DNA of 47,312 nt from Saccoglossus kowalevskii (GCF_000003605.2 NW_003120898.1:1-47312); one strand, 5' to 3'; positions 11,371 through 23,556 are shown, counted from the stretch's first letter. Made by a program: numbers and translations. The notes: generated by a model not told the origin, from the sequence alone.

Positions 11371-12311
11371 TGCTGTCGGCACGCAGTGGGTTTTAAGATG
11401 TTAACGCATCATGCAAAATTGTTCAAAGTCATTGCAAAGTTGTGCAAAGTTATTGCAAAGTTTGTAGATGTACTTGTATAAATGACCTAAGTTGTTGGCT
11501 TATAGAAACGCGCAGTTGTAAAGTCGACAAGTTTATTAAAAGCCAGTTGAAAGCAGCTTATAGATGGTCACGTGAGTTGACTGTAAAATATTAGAAAATA
11601 GCGTGCAAAGTTGTAAAAAACGAAAGAAATGTTGGCGGAGTTGCTTGTATATATAACCTAAGTCATTATCATGACAACCCCGAAGTTAAATGTCGAAAAC
11701 ATTAAGTAAATGTTCCGAGAATGCCTCATATATAAGCAACTTGTCACAACAGTCAACCGAAACGTCGACAACAAACTGCTTACAAAGTTGTGATAAGCGA
11801 TTGCAAAGTTGGTAGTTTCATTCGGGATTGTCACCTGTGATATCATATTAACAAGTCCCATAGTTAAAAGTTCGAAAATGTGAATGAAGATTTCGTTAAT
11901 TGATGTTAAATTACCGTAGTCTTACTCCAAGTATGTAGATGTCATAGGTCAATTCTAGAAGATTTTTGCGTAGGCGATATCAATTTTAAAACATCTCAAA
12001 ACCTGAAATAGCCGCGAATTCGGCCTAATTTCATGTTTTCTATGCAGTTGTGTCGTTAGGTGACTGATAAATGTTTGAGGTAAAGCGCAATCGGGCGTGG
12101 TTAGTACTTGCATGGGAGACTCCCTGAGTAAACGAGCTGTTGAATTTTTTTTTGTTTCATCACAGACATGGAAAAGATATACTTCAACATTTCTGCATTT
12201 TTCTTCCTGTGATGTCAATCATTTATTGTAGAAAATCGTGGCATTTTTGTAACTTTTTTAACGAATGGAAAGTTTCGAAATTCCTTCTAATTTTCAAGTA
12301 CAAGTTGTTGA
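11371..12311. repeat. Monomer 13 (A/B1 hybrid, 941 bp)
   Basis: First third type A, rest type B1. It carries TATCAATTTTAAAACATCTC and GCCGCGAATTCGGCC. The T-tract is followed by GTTTCATCACAGACATGG for the first time in the array. Confidence 0.93.
11640..11740. other. A-to-B switch inside monomer 13
   Basis: Upstream of about 11,680 monomer 13 reads as type A (TTTGTAGATGTACTTG, TAGATGGTCACGTG). From TGTCGAAAACATT and AGTCAACCGAAACGTCGAC onwards it reads as type B1. Monomer length stays at 941 bp, so register is kept. The exact crossover cannot be fixed to a base because the two types are identical over stretches of this interval. Confidence 0.75.
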
Positions 12312-13254
12312 TGCTGTCGGCACGTAGTGGGTTTTAAATTGTTAACGCACCGTGCAAAGTTGTTCAAAGTCATTGCAAAGTTGTGCAAAGTTATTGCCAA
12401 GTTGGTAGATGTATTTGCATAAATGACCTAAGTTGTTGGCTTATAGAAACGCGCAGTTGTAAAGTCGACAAGTTTAATAAAAGCCAGTTGAAAGCAGCTT
12501 ATAGATGTTCACGTGAGTTGACTGTAAAATGTTAGAAACAGCGTGCAAAGTTGGAAAAAACGAAAGAAATGTTGGCGGAGTTGCTTGTATATATAACCTA
12601 AGTCATTATCATGACAACCCCGAAGTTAAATGTCGAAAACATTAAGTAAATGTTCCGAGAATGCCTCATATATAGCAAATTGTCACAACAGTCAACTGAA
12701 ACGTCGACAACAAACTGCTTACAAAATAGTGAAAAGCGATTGAAAAGTTGGTAGTTTCATTCGGGATTGTTACCTGTGATATCATATTAACAAGTCCCAT
12801 AGTTAAAAGTTCGAACATGTGAATAAAGAATTCGTTAATTGATGTTAAATTACCGTAGTCTTACTCCAAGTATGTAGATGTCATAGGTCAATTCTAGAAG
12901 ATATTTGCGTTGGCGATATCGATTTTAAAACATCTCAAAACCTGAAATAGCCGCGAATTTGACCTAAATTCATGTTTTCTATGCAGTTGTGTCATTAGGT
13001 GACCGATAAATGTTTGAGGTAAAGCGCAATTGGGCGTGGTTAGTACTTGCATGGGAGACTGCCTGAGTAAACGAGCTGTTGAATTAATTTTTTTTTGTTT
13101 CATCACAGACATGGAAAAGATATACGGCAACATTTCTGAATTTTTCTTCCTGTGATGTCAATCATTTACAGTATAAAATCGTGGCATTTTTGAAACTTTT
13201 TTAACTAATGGAAAGTTTCGAAATTCCTTCTAATTTGCAAGTACAAGTTGTTGA
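12312..13254. repeat. Monomer 14 (type B1, 943 bp; twin of 15)
   Basis: Shares with monomer 15 TTACAAAATAGTG, GATTGAAAAGTTGG, TTTGCGTTGGCG, ATTTGACCTAAATTC and GAATTAATTTTTTTTTG. The extra AAT before the T-tract helps explain its length. Confidence 0.95.
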
Positions 13255-14199
13255 TGCTGTCGGCACGTAGTGGGTTTTAAGTTGTTAACGCACCGTGCAA
13301 AGTTGTTCAAAGTCATTGCAAAGTTGTGCAAAGTTATTGCCAAGTTGGTAGATGTATTTGCATAAATGACCTAAGTTGTTGGCTTATAAAAACGCGCAGT
13401 TGTAAAGTCGACAAGTTTAATAAAAGCCATTTGAAAGCAGCTTATAGATGTTCACGTGAGTTGACTGTAAAATGTTAGAAAACAGCGTGCAAAGTTGGAA
13501 AAAACGAAAGAAATGTTGGCGGAGTTGTTTGTATATATAACCTAAGTCATTATCATGACAACCCCGAAGTTAAATGTCGAAAACATTAAGTAAATGTTCC
13601 GAGAATGCCTCATATATAAGAAAATTGTCACAACAGTCAACCGAAACGTCGACAACAAACTGCTTACAAAATAGTGAAAAGCGATTGAAAAGTTGGTAGT
13701 TTCATTCGGGATTGTTACCTGTGATATCATATTAACAAGTCCCATAGTTAAAAGTTCGAACATGTGAATAAAGAATTCGTTAATTGATGTTAAATTACCG
13801 TAGTCTTACTCCAAGTATGTAGATGTCATAGGTCAATTCTAGAAGATATTTGCGTTGGCGATATCGATTTTAAAACATCTCAAAACCTGAAATAGCCGCG
13901 AATTTGACCTAAATTCATGTTTTCTATGCAGTTGTGTCATTAGGTGACCGATAAATGTTTGAGGTAAAGCGCAATTGGGCGTGGTTAGTACTTGCATGGG
14001 AGACTGCCTGAGTAAACGAGCTGTTGAATTAATTTTTTTTTGTTTCATCACAGACATGGAAAAGATATACGGCAACATTTCTGCATTTTTCTTCTTGTGA
14101 TGTCAATCATTTATAGTATAAAATCGTGGCATTTTTGTAACTTTTTTAACTAATGGAAAGTTTCGAAATTCCTTCTAATTTGCAAGTACAAGTTGTTGA
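13255..14199. repeat. Monomer 15 (type B1, 945 bp; twin of 14)
   Basis: Near copy of monomer 14 with TATAAGAAAATTGTC and GTTGTTTGTATATA as private changes. The two differ at only a handful of sites. Confidence 0.95.
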
Positions 14200-15141
14200 T
14201 GCTGTCGGCACGTAGTGGGTTTTAAGTTGTTAACGCACCGTGCAAAGTTGTTCAAAGTCATTGCAAAGTTGTGCAAAGTTATTGCCAAGTTGGTAGATGT
14301 ATTTGCATAAATGACCTAAGTTGTTGGCTTATAGAAACGCGCAGTTGTAAAGTCAACAAGTTTAATAAAAGCCATTTGAAAGCAGCTTATAGATGTTCAC
14401 GTGAGTTGACTGTAAAATGTTAGAAAACAGCGTGCAAAGTTGGAAAAAACGAAAGAAATGTTGGCGGAGTTGCTTGTATATATAACCTAAGTCATTATCA
14501 TGACAACCCCGCAGTTAAATGTCGAAAATATTAAGTAAATGTTCCGAGAATGCCTCATATGTAAGCAGATTGTCACAACAGTCAACCAAAAAGTCGACTA
14601 CAAACTGCTTACAAAGTTGTGAAAAGCGATTGCAAAGTTGGTATTTTCATTTGGGATTGTTACCTGTGATATCATTTTAACAAGTCCCATAGTTAAAAGC
14701 TCGAAAATGTGAATAAATATTTCGTTAATTGATGATAAATTACCGTAGTCTTGCTCCAAGTATGTAGATGTCATAGGTCAATTCTAGAAGATATTTGCAT
14801 AGACGATATCGATTTTAAAACATCTCAAAACCTGAAATATCCGGGAATTCGGCCTAATTGCATGTTTTCTATGCAGTTGTGTGGTTAGGCGACCGATGAA
14901 TGTTTGAGGTAAAGTGCAATTGGGCGTGGTTAGTATTTGCATGGGAGACTCGCTGAGTAAACGAGCTGTTGAATTTTTTTTTTGTTTCATCACAGACATG
15001 GAAAAGATATACTTCAACATTTCTGCATTTTTCTTCCTGTGATGTCAATCATTTATTGTAGAAAATCGTGGCATTTTTGTAACTTTTTTAACTATTGGAA
15101 AGTTTCGAAATTCCTTCTAATTTTCAAGTACAAGTTGTTGA
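14200..15141. repeat. Monomer 16 (B1 start, B2 rest, 942 bp)
   Basis: Reads like monomer 15 up to about 14,540, then B2 (ATGTAAGCAGATTGTC). The first SalI site is changed to GTCAAC. Private changes are TTGATGATAAATTACC, GTCTTGCTCC and GACTCGCTGAG. Confidence 0.94.
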
Positions 15142-16062
15142 TGCTGTCGGCACGTAGTGGGTTTTAAGTTGTTAACGCACCGTGCAAAGTTGTGCAAAGT
15201 TATTGCAAAGTTGGTAGATGTATTTGCATAAATGACCTAAGTTGTTGGCTTATAGAAACGCGCAGTTCTAAAGTCGACAAGTTTAATAAAAGCCATTTGA
15301 AAGCAGCTTATAGATGTTCACGTGAGTTGACTGTAAAATGTTAGAAAACAGCGTGCAAAGTTGGAAAAAACGAAAGAAATGTTGGCGGAGTTGCTTGTAT
15401 ATATAACCTAAGTCATTATCATGACAACCCCGCAGTTAAATGTCGAAAATATTAAGTAAATGATCCGAGAATGCCTCATATGTAAGCAGATTGTCACAAT
15501 AGTCAACCAAAAAGTCGACTACAAACTGCTTACAAAGTTGTGAAAAGCGATTGCAAAGTTGGTATTTTCATTTGGGATTGTTACCTGTGATATCATTTTA
15601 ACAAGTCCCATAGTTAAAAGCTCGAAAATGTGAATAAATATTTCGTTAATTGATGTTAAATTACCGTAGTCTTACTCCAAGTATGTAGATGTCATAGGTC
15701 AATTCTAGAAGATAATTGCGTAGGCGATATCGATTTTAAAACATCTCAAAACCTGAAATAGCCGGGAATTCGGCCTAATTGCATGTTTTCTATGCAGTTG
15801 TGTGGTTAGGTGACCGATAAATGTTTGAGGTAAAGCGCAATCGGTCGTGGTTAGTACTGCATGGGAGACTCCATGAGTAAACGAGCTGTTGAATTTTTTT
15901 TTTGTTTCATCACAGACATGGAAAAGATATACTTCAACATTTCTGCATTTTTTCTTCCTGTGATGTCAATCATTTATTGTAGAAAATCGTGACATTTTTG
16001 TAACTTTTTTAACTAATGGAAAGTTTCGAAATTCCTTCTAATTTTCAAGTACAAGTTGTTGA
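15142..16062. repeat. Monomer 17 (type B2, 921 bp, 21-bp deletion)
   Basis: Lacks 21 bases at about 15,191, two steps of the internal CAAAGTT ladder. It has AATGATCCGAG, CACAATAGTC, GATAATTGCG and ATCGGTCGTGG in order, all shared with monomer 30. Confidence 0.95.
15190..15191. other. 21-bp deletion junction in monomer 17
   Basis: CGTGCAAAGTTGTGCAAAG lacks the GTTCAAAGTCATTGCAAAGT that all neighbours have. The loss is two ladder steps and is flanked by CAAAGTTG repeats, as expected from slippage. Confidence 0.85.
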
Positions 16063-17004
16063 TGCTGTCGGCACGTAGTGGGTTTTAAGTTGTTAACGAA
16101 CCGTGCTAAGTTGTTCAAAGTCATTGCAAAGTTGTGCAAAGTTATAGCAAAGTTGGTAGATGTATTTGCATAAATGACCTAAGTTGTTGGCTTATAGAAA
16201 CGCGCAGTTCTAAAGTCGACAAGTTTAATAAAAGCCATTTGAAAGCAGCTTATAGATGTTCACGTGAGTTGACTGTAAAATGTTAGAAAACAGCGTGCAA
16301 AGTTGGAAAAAACAAAAGAAATGTTGGTGGAGTTGCTTGTATATATAACCTAAGTCATTATCACGACAACCCCGCAGTTAAATGTCGAAAATATTAAGTA
16401 AATGTTCCGAGAATGCCTCATATGTAAGCAGATTGTCACAATAGTCAACCAAAAAGTCGACTACAAACTGCTTACAAAGTTGTGAAAAGCGATTGCAAAG
16501 TTGGTATTTTCATTTGGGAATCTTACCTGTGATATCATTTTAACAAGTCCCATAGTTAAAAGCTCGAAAATGTGAATAAATATTTCGTTTATTGATGTTA
16601 AATTACCGTAGTCTTACTCCAAGTATGTAGATGTCATAGGTCAATTCTAGATGATATTTGCGTAGGCGATATCGATTTTAAAACATCTCAAAACCTGAAA
16701 TAGCCGGGAATTCGGCCTAATTGCTTTTTTTCTATCCAGTTGTGCGGTTAGGTGACCGATAAATGTTTGAGGTAAAGCGCAATCGGGCGTGGTTAGTACT
16801 TGCATGGGAGACTCCCTGAGTAAACGAGCTGTTGAATTTTTTTTTTGTTTCATCACAGACATGGAAAAGATATACTTCAACATTTCTGCATTTTTCTTCC
16901 TGTGATGTCAATCATTTATTGTAGAAAATCGTGGCATTTTTGTAACTTTTTTAACTAATGGAAAGTTTCGAAATTCCTTCTAATTTTTAAGTACAAGTTG
17001 TTGA
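16063..17004. repeat. Monomer 18 (type B2, 942 bp)
   Basis: Many private changes: ACGAACCGTGCTAAG, TTATAGCAAAG, TTGGTGGAG, GGGAATCTTACC, TTGCTTTTTTTCTATCC. TCTAGATGATATTTG near 16,646 is shared with monomer 32. Confidence 0.95.
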
Positions 17005-17942
17005 TGCTGTCGGCACGTAGTGGGTTTTAAGTTGTTAACGCACCGTGCAAAGTTGTTCAAAGTCATTGCAAAGTTGTGCAAAGTTATTGCAAAGTTGGTA
17101 GATGTATTTGCATAAATGACCTAAGTTGTTGGCTTATAGAAACGCGCAGTTCTAAAGTCGACAAGTTTAATACAAGCCATTTGAAAGCAGCTTATAGATG
17201 TTCACGTGAGTTGACTGTAAAATGTTAGAAAACAGCGTGCAAAGTTGTAAAAAACGAAAGAAATGTTGACGGAGTTGCTTGTATATATAACCTAAGTCAT
17301 TATCATGACAACCCTGAAGTTAAATGTCGAAAATATTAAGTAAATGTTCGGAGAATGCCTCATATGTAAGCAGATTGTCACAACAGTCAACCAAAAAGTC
17401 GACTACAAACTGCTTACAAAGTTGTAAAAAGCGATTGCAAAGTTGGTATTTTCATTCGGCATTGTTACCTGTGATATCATATTAACAAGTCCCGTAGTTA
17501 AAAGTTCGAAATGTGAATAAGATTTCGTTAAGTGATGTTAAATTACCGTAGTCTACTCCAAGTATGTAGATGTCATAGGTCAATTCTAGAAGATATTTGC
17601 GTAGGCGATATCGATTTTAAAACATCTCAAAACTGAAATAACCGCGAATTCGGCGTAATTTTATGTTTTCTATGCAGTTGTGTCGTTAGGTGACCGATAA
17701 ATGTTTGAGGTAAAGCGCAATCGGGCGTGGTTAGTACTTGCATGGGAGACTCCCTGAGTAAACGAGCTGTTGATTTTTTTTTTTGTTTCATCACAGACAT
17801 GGAAAAGATATACTTCAACATTTCTGCATTTTTCTTCCTGTGATGTCAATCATTTATTGTAGAAAATCGTGGCATTTTTGTAACTTTTTTAACTAATGGA
17901 AAGTTTCGAAATTCCTTCTAATTTTCAAGTACAAGTTGTTGA
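17005..17942. repeat. Monomer 19 (B2 start, B1 end, 938 bp)
   Basis: It has TTTAATACAAGCC, ACCCTGAAG, CATTCGGCATTG and GTCCCGTAG, variants that reappear at 42.7-43.5 kb. One-base losses cluster at about 17,508-17,640. The end reads as B1 (ACCGCGAATTCGG, TGTCGTTAGG). Confidence 0.94.
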
Positions 17943-18755
17943 TGCTGTCGGCACGTAGTGGGTTTTAAGTTGTTAACGCACCGTGCAAAGTTGTTCAAAG
18001 TCATTGCAAAGTTGTGCAAAGTTATTGCCAAGTTGGTAGATGTATTTGCATAAATGACCTAAGTTGTTGGCTTCTAGAAACGCGCAGTTGTAAAGTCGAC
18101 AAGTTTAATAAAATCCAGTTGAAAGCAGCTTATAGATGTTCACTTGAGTTGACTGTAAAATGTTAGAAAACAGCGTGCAAAGTTGGAAAAAACGAAAGAA
18201 ATGTTGGCGGAGTTGCTTGTATATATAACCTAAGTCATTATCATGACAACCCCGAAGTTAAATGTCGAAAACATTAAGTAAATGTTCCGAGAATGCCTCA
18301 TATATAAGCAAATTGTCACAACAGTCATAAAGATTTCGTTAAGTGATGTTAAATTACCGTAGTCTTACTCCAAGTATGTAGATGTCATAGGTCAATTCTA
18401 GAAGATATTTGCGTAGGCGATATCGATTTTAAAACATCTCAAAACCTGAAATAGCCGCGAATTCGGCCTAATTTCATGTTTTCTATGCAGTTGTGTCGTT
18501 AGGTGACCGATAAATGTTTGAGGTAAAGCGCAATCGGGCGTGGTTAGTACTTGCATGGGAGACTCCCTGAGTAAACGAGCTGTTGAATTTTTTTTTTGTT
18601 TCATCACAGACATGGAAAAGATATACTTCAACATTTCTGCATTTTTCTTCCTGTGATGTCAATCATTTATTGTAGAAAATCGTGGCATTTTTGTAACTTT
18701 TTTAACTAATGGAAAGTTTCGAAATTCCTTCCAATTTTCAAGTACAAGTTGTTGA
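17943..18755. repeat. Monomer 20 (type B1, 813 bp, ~129-bp deletion)
   Basis: CACAACAGTCA is joined directly to TAAAGATTTCG at 18327/18328. The interval that holds the second SalI site, the second CAAAGTT cluster and the TGTGATATCA palindrome is gone. CACGTG reads CACTTG. Confidence 0.95.
18327..18328. other. ~129-bp deletion junction in monomer 20
   Basis: CACAACAGTCA|TAAAGATTTCG. Adding 129 to the 813-bp unit restores 942. The flanks share almost no homology, suggesting end joining. Confidence 0.88.
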
Positions 18756-19700
18756 TGCTGTCGGCACGTAGTGGGTTTTAAGTTGTTAACGCACCGTGCA
18801 AAGTTGTCCAAAGTCATTGCAAAGTTGTGCAAAGTTATTACAAAGTTGGTAGATGTATTTGCCTAAATGACCTAAGTTGTTGGCTTATAGAAACGCGCAG
18901 TTGTAAAGTCGACAAGTTTAATAAACGCCAGTTGAAAGCAGCTTATAGATGTTCACGTGAGTTGACTGTAAAATGTTAGAAAACAGCGTGCAAAGTTGGA
19001 AAAAACGAAAGAAATGTTGGCGGAGTTGCTTGTATATATAACCTAAGTCATTATCATGACAACCCCGAAGTTAAATGTCGAGAACATTAAGTAAATGTTC
19101 CGAGAATGCCTCATATATTAGCAAATTGTCACAACAGTCAACCGAAACGTCGACATCAAACTGCTTACAAAGTTGTGAAAAGCGATTGCAAAGTTGGTAG
19201 TTTCATTCGGGATTGTTACCTGTGATATCATATTAACAAGTCCCATAGTTAAAAGTTCGAAAATGTGAATAAAGATTTCGTTAATTGATGTTAAATTACC
19301 GTAGTCTTACTCCAAGTATGTAGATGTCATAGGTCAATTCTAGAAGATATTTGCGTTGGCGATATCGATTTTAAAACATCTCAAAACCTGAAATAGCCGC
19401 GAATTTGACCTAAATTCATGTTTTCTGTGCAGTTGTGTCATTAGGTGACCGATAAATGTTTGAGGTAAAGCGCAATTGGGCGTGGTTAGTACTTGCATGG
19501 GAGACTGCCTGAGTAAATGAGCTGTTGAATTAACTTTTTTTTGTTTCATCACAGACATGGAAAAGATATACGGCAACATTTCTGAATTTTTCTTCCTGTG
19601 ATGTCAATCATTTACAGTATAAAATCGTGGCATTTTTGTAACTTTTTTAACTAATGGAAAGTTTCGAAATTCCTTCTAATTTGCAAGTACAAGTTGTTGA
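18756..19700. repeat. Monomer 21 (type B1, 945 bp)
   Basis: It has GTCGAGAACATT and TATATTAGCAAATTG. The second half matches monomers 14-15 (TTTGCGTTGGCG, ATTTGACCTAAATTC, GAATTAAC before the T-tract). Confidence 0.95.
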
Positions 19701-20641
19701 TGCTGTCAGCACGTAGTGGGTTTTAAGTTGTTAACGCACCGTGCAAAGTTGTTCAAAGTCATTGCAAAGTTGTGCAAAGTTATTGGAAAGTTAGTAGATG
19801 TATTTGTATAAATGACCTAAGTTGTTGGCATATGGAAACGTGCAGTTGTAAAGTCGACAAGTTTAATAAAAGCCATTTGAAAGCAGCTTATAGATGTTCA
19901 CGTGAGTTGACTGTAAAATGTTAGAAAACAGCGTGCAAAGTTGGAAAAAACGAAAGAAATGTTGGCGGAGTTGCTTGTATATATAACCTAAGACATTATC
20001 ATGACAACCCCGCAGTTAAATGTCGAAAATATTAAGTAAATGTTCCGAGAATGCCTCATATGTAAGCAGATTGTCACAACAGTCAACCAAAAAGTCGACT
20101 ACAAACTGCTTACAAAGTTGTAAAAATTGATTGCAAACATGGTATTTTCATTCGGGATTGTTACCTGTGATATCATATTAACAAGTCCCATAGTTAAAAG
20201 TTCGAAAATGTGAATAAAGATTTCGTTAATTGGTGTTAAATTACCGTAGTCATACTCCAAGTATGTAGATGTCATAGGTTAATTCTAGAAGATATTTGCG
20301 TAGACGATATCGATTTTAAAACATCTCAAAACCTGAAATAGCCGGGAATTCGGCCTAATTGCATGTTTTCTATGCAGTTGTGTGGTTAGGTGACCGATGA
20401 ATGTTTGAGGTAAAGCGCAATCGGGCGTGGTTAGTATTTGCATGGGAGACTCCCTGAGTAAACGAGTTGTTGAATTTTTTTTTGTTTCATCACAGACATG
20501 GAAAAGATATACTTCAACATTTCTGCATTTTTCTTCCTGTGATGTCAATCATTTAATGTAGAAAATCCTGGCATTTTTGTAACTTTTTTAACTAATGGAA
20601 AGTTTCGACATTCCTTCTAATTTTCAAGTACAAGTTGTTGA
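19701..20641. repeat. Monomer 22 (B1/B2 mix, 941 bp)
   Basis: It has GGCATATGGAAACGTGCAG near 19,827, shared with monomers 34 and 41. It has TTGGTGTTAAATTACC and AGTCATACTCC, shared with monomer 23. Private change GCAAACATGGTATT. Confidence 0.94.
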
Positions 20642-21582
20642 TGCTGTCGGCACGTAGTGGGTTTTAAGTTGTTAACGCACCGTGCAAAGTTGTTCAAAGT
20701 CATTGCAAAGTTGTGCAAAGTTATTGCAAAGTTGGTAGATGTATTTGCATAAATGACCTAAGTTGTTGGCTTATAGAAACGCGCAGTTCTAAAGTCGACA
20801 AGTTTAATAAAAGCCATTTGAAAGCAGCTTATAGATGTTCACGTGAGTTGACTGTAAAATGTTAGAAAACAGCGTGCAAAGTTGGAAAAAACGAAAGAAA
20901 TGTTGGCGGAGTTGCTTGTATATATAACCTAAGTCATTATCATGACAACCCCGCAGTTAAATGTCGAAAATATTAAGTAAATGTTCCGAGAATGCCTCAT
21001 ATGTAAGCAGATTGTCACAACAGTCAACCAAAAAGTCGACTACAAACTGCTTGCAAAGTTGTGAAAAGCGATTGCAAAGTTGGTATTTTCATTCGGGATT
21101 GTTACCTGTGATATCATATTAACAAGTCCCATAGTTAAAAGTTCGAAAATGTGAATAAAGATTTCGTTAATTGGTGTTAAATTACCGTAGTCATACTCCA
21201 AGTATGTAGATGTCATAGGTTAATTCTAGAAGATATTTGCGTAGGCGATATCGATTTTAAAACATCTCAAAACCTGAAATAGCCGGGAATTCGACCTAAT
21301 TGCATGTTTTCTATGCAGTTGTGTGGTTAGGTGACTGATGAATGTTTGAGGTAAAGCGCAATCGGGCGTGGTTAGTACTTGCATGGGAGACTCCCTGAGT
21401 AAACGAGCTGTTGAATTTTTTTTTTTTTCATCACAGACATGGAAAAGATATACTTCAACATTTCTGCATTTTTCTTCCTGTGATGTCAATCATTTATTGT
21501 AGAAAATCGTGGCATTTTTGTAACTTTTTTAACTAATGGAAAGTTTCGAAATTCCTTCTAATTTTCAAGTACAAGTTGTTGA
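20642..21582. repeat. Monomer 23 (type B2, 941 bp)
   Basis: Shares AGTCATACTCC and AGGTTAATTC with monomer 22 in the second half. GAATTCGACC replaces GAATTCGGCC. The T-tract lacks the usual G before TTTCATC, giving a long uninterrupted T run. Confidence 0.95.
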
Positions 21583-22524
21583 TGCTGTCGGCACGTAGTG
21601 GGTTTTAAGTTGTGAACGCACCGTGCAAAGTTCTTCAAAGTCATTGCAAAGTTGTGCAAAGTTATTGCAAAGTTGGTAGATGTATTTGCATAAATGACCT
21701 AAGTTGTTGGCTTATAGAAACGCGCAGTTCTAAAGTCGACAAGTTTAATAAAAGCCATTTGAAAGCAGCTTATAGATGTTCACGTGAGTTGACTGTAAAA
21801 TGTTAGAAAACAGCGTGTAAAGTTGGAAAAAACGAAAGAAATGTTGGCGGAGTTGCTTGTATATATAACCTAAGACATTATCATGACAACCCCGCAGTTA
21901 AATGTCGAAAATATTAAGTAAATGTTCCGAGAATGCCTCATATGTAAGCAGATTGTCATAACAGTCAACCAAAAAGTCGACTACAAACTGCTTACAAAGT
22001 TGTGAAAAGCGATTGCAAAGTTGGTATTTTCATTTGGGATTGTTACCTGTGATATCATTTTAACAAGTCCCATAGTTAAAAGCTCGAAAATGTGAATAAA
22101 TATTTCGTTAATTGATGTTAAATTACCGTAGTCTTACTCCAAGTATGTAAATGTCATAGGTCAATTCTAGAAGATATTTGCGTAGGCGATATCGATTTTA
22201 AAACATCTCAAAACCTGAAATAGCCGGGAATTCGGCCTAATTGCATGTTTTCTATGCAGTTGTGTGGTTAGGTGACCGATGAATGTTTGAGGTAAAGCGC
22301 AATCGGGCGTGGTTAGTATTTGCATGGGAGACTCCCTGAGTAAACGAGCTGTTGAATTTTTTTTTTGTTTCATCACAGACATGGAAAAGATATACTTCAA
22401 CATTTCTGCATTTTTCTTCCTGTGATGTCAATCATTTATTGTAGAAAATCGTGGCATTTTTGTAACTTTTTTAACTAATGGAAAGTTTCGAAATTCCTTC
22501 TAATTTTCAAGTACAAGTTGTTGA
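21583..22524. repeat. Monomer 24 (type B2, 942 bp)
   Basis: GTTGTGAACGCACC replaces the HpaI site. It has AAGTTCTTCAAAG, and CTAAGACATTATC is shared with monomer 22. GTATGTAAATGTC precedes the receptor-like repeat. Confidence 0.95.
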
Positions 22525-23463
22525 TGCTGTCGGCACGTAGTGGGTTTTAAGTTGTTAATGCACCGTGCAAAGTTGTTCAAAGTCATTGCCAAGTTGTGCA
22601 AAGTTATTGCAAAGTTGGTAGATATATTTGCATAAATGACCTAAGTTGTTGGCTTATAGAAACGCGCAGTTCTAAAGTCGACAAGTTTAATAAAAGCCAT
22701 TTGAAAGCAGCTTATAGATGTTCACATGAGTTGACTGTAAAATGTTAGAAAACAGCGTGCATAGTTGGAAAAAACGAAAGAAATGTTGGCGGAGTTGCTT
22801 GTATATATAACCTAAGTCATTATCATGACAACCCCGCAGTTAAATGTCGAAAATATTAAGTAAATGTTCGGAGAATGCCTCATATGTAAGCAGATTGTCA
22901 CAACAGTCAACCAAAAAGTCGACTACAAACTGCTTACAAAGTTGTGAAAAGCGATTGCAAAGTTGGTATTTTCATTTGGGATTGTTACCTGTGATATCAT
23001 TTTAACAAGTCCCATAGTTAAAAGCTCGAAAATGTGAATAAAGATTTCGTTAATTGATGTTAAATTACCGTAGTCTTACTCCAAGTATGTAGATGTCATA
23101 GGTCAATTCTAGAAGATATTTGCGTAGACGATATCGATTTTAAAACATCTCAAAACCTGAAATAGCCGGGAATTCGGCCTAATTGCATGTTTTCTATGCA
23201 GTTGTGTGGTTAGGTGACCGATAAATGTTTGAGGTAAAGCGCAATCGGTCGTGGTTAGTACTTGCATGGGAGACTCCCTTAGTAAACGAGCTGTTGAATT
23301 TTTTTTTGTTTCATCACAGACATGGAAAAGATATACTTCAACATTTCTGCATTTTTCTTCCTGTGATGTCAATCATATATTGTAGAAAATCGTGCATTTT
23401 TGTAACTTTTTAACTAATGGAAAGTTTCGAAATTCCTTCTAATTTTCAAGTACAAGTTGTTGA
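22525..23463. repeat. Monomer 25 (type B2, 939 bp)
   Basis: Private changes are TTAATGCACC, GATATATTTGC, TTCACATGAG (CACGTG lost) and GCATAGTTGG. CATTGCCAAGTTG is also in monomers 35 and 44. One-base losses near 23,393. Confidence 0.95.
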
Positions 23464-23503
23464 TGCTGTCGGCACGTAGTGGGTTTTAAGTTGTTAACGC
23501 ACC

Positions 23504-23556
23504 GTGCAAAGTTGTTCAAAGTCATTGCAAAGTTGTGCAAAGTTATTGCAAAGTTG
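23504..23556. repeat. Internal CAAAGTT ladder with 10.5-bp period (reference unit)
   Basis: Five copies of CAAAG(T) start at 23507, 23517, 23528, 23538 and 23549, so the steps are 10, 11, 10 and 11 bases. The block lies about 40 bases after the anchor in every monomer except 49; monomer 17 has lost two steps. A second, weaker cluster lies at 23,876-23,903 of the same unit, with two CAAAGTT 21 bases apart. Confidence 0.85.

Larger units (their letters stand above)
1..11680. repeat. Left block of type A monomers
   Basis: Units here carry GTTTAAAGTAAAGCAC, CCCCGAG, T-tract followed by CATTACAAACATGG, TCAAACATTTATAGCAG, AAAGTTTGTAGATGTACTTG, TAGATGGTCACGTG and CAGATTATCACAACAGTCACC. A later subgroup (from unit 6 on, except unit 10) has AATGTCTAAAACATT and TATATAACCAG. 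Some units contain patches of the type B sequence near phase +600. Confidence 0.93.

Noticed and set aside
11658-11861. Minus-strand open frames of 62-73 codons over the TATA-like to GATATC segment (also 13542-13763, 41622-41810)
   Set aside because: Present in only three of about fifty units and dependent on local indels, one of which looks like sequencing error.
23109-23372. Recurring minus-strand open frame of 78-87 codons in type B units (also e.g. 18398-18634, 31568-31819)
   Set aside because: It recurs because the DNA recurs. Its lysine run is the complement of the variable T-tract, so the frame breaks or shifts in several units (for example 17, 27, 33, 41 and 45). In type A the corresponding region is read in other frames. 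No domain, signal or start context is recognisable.
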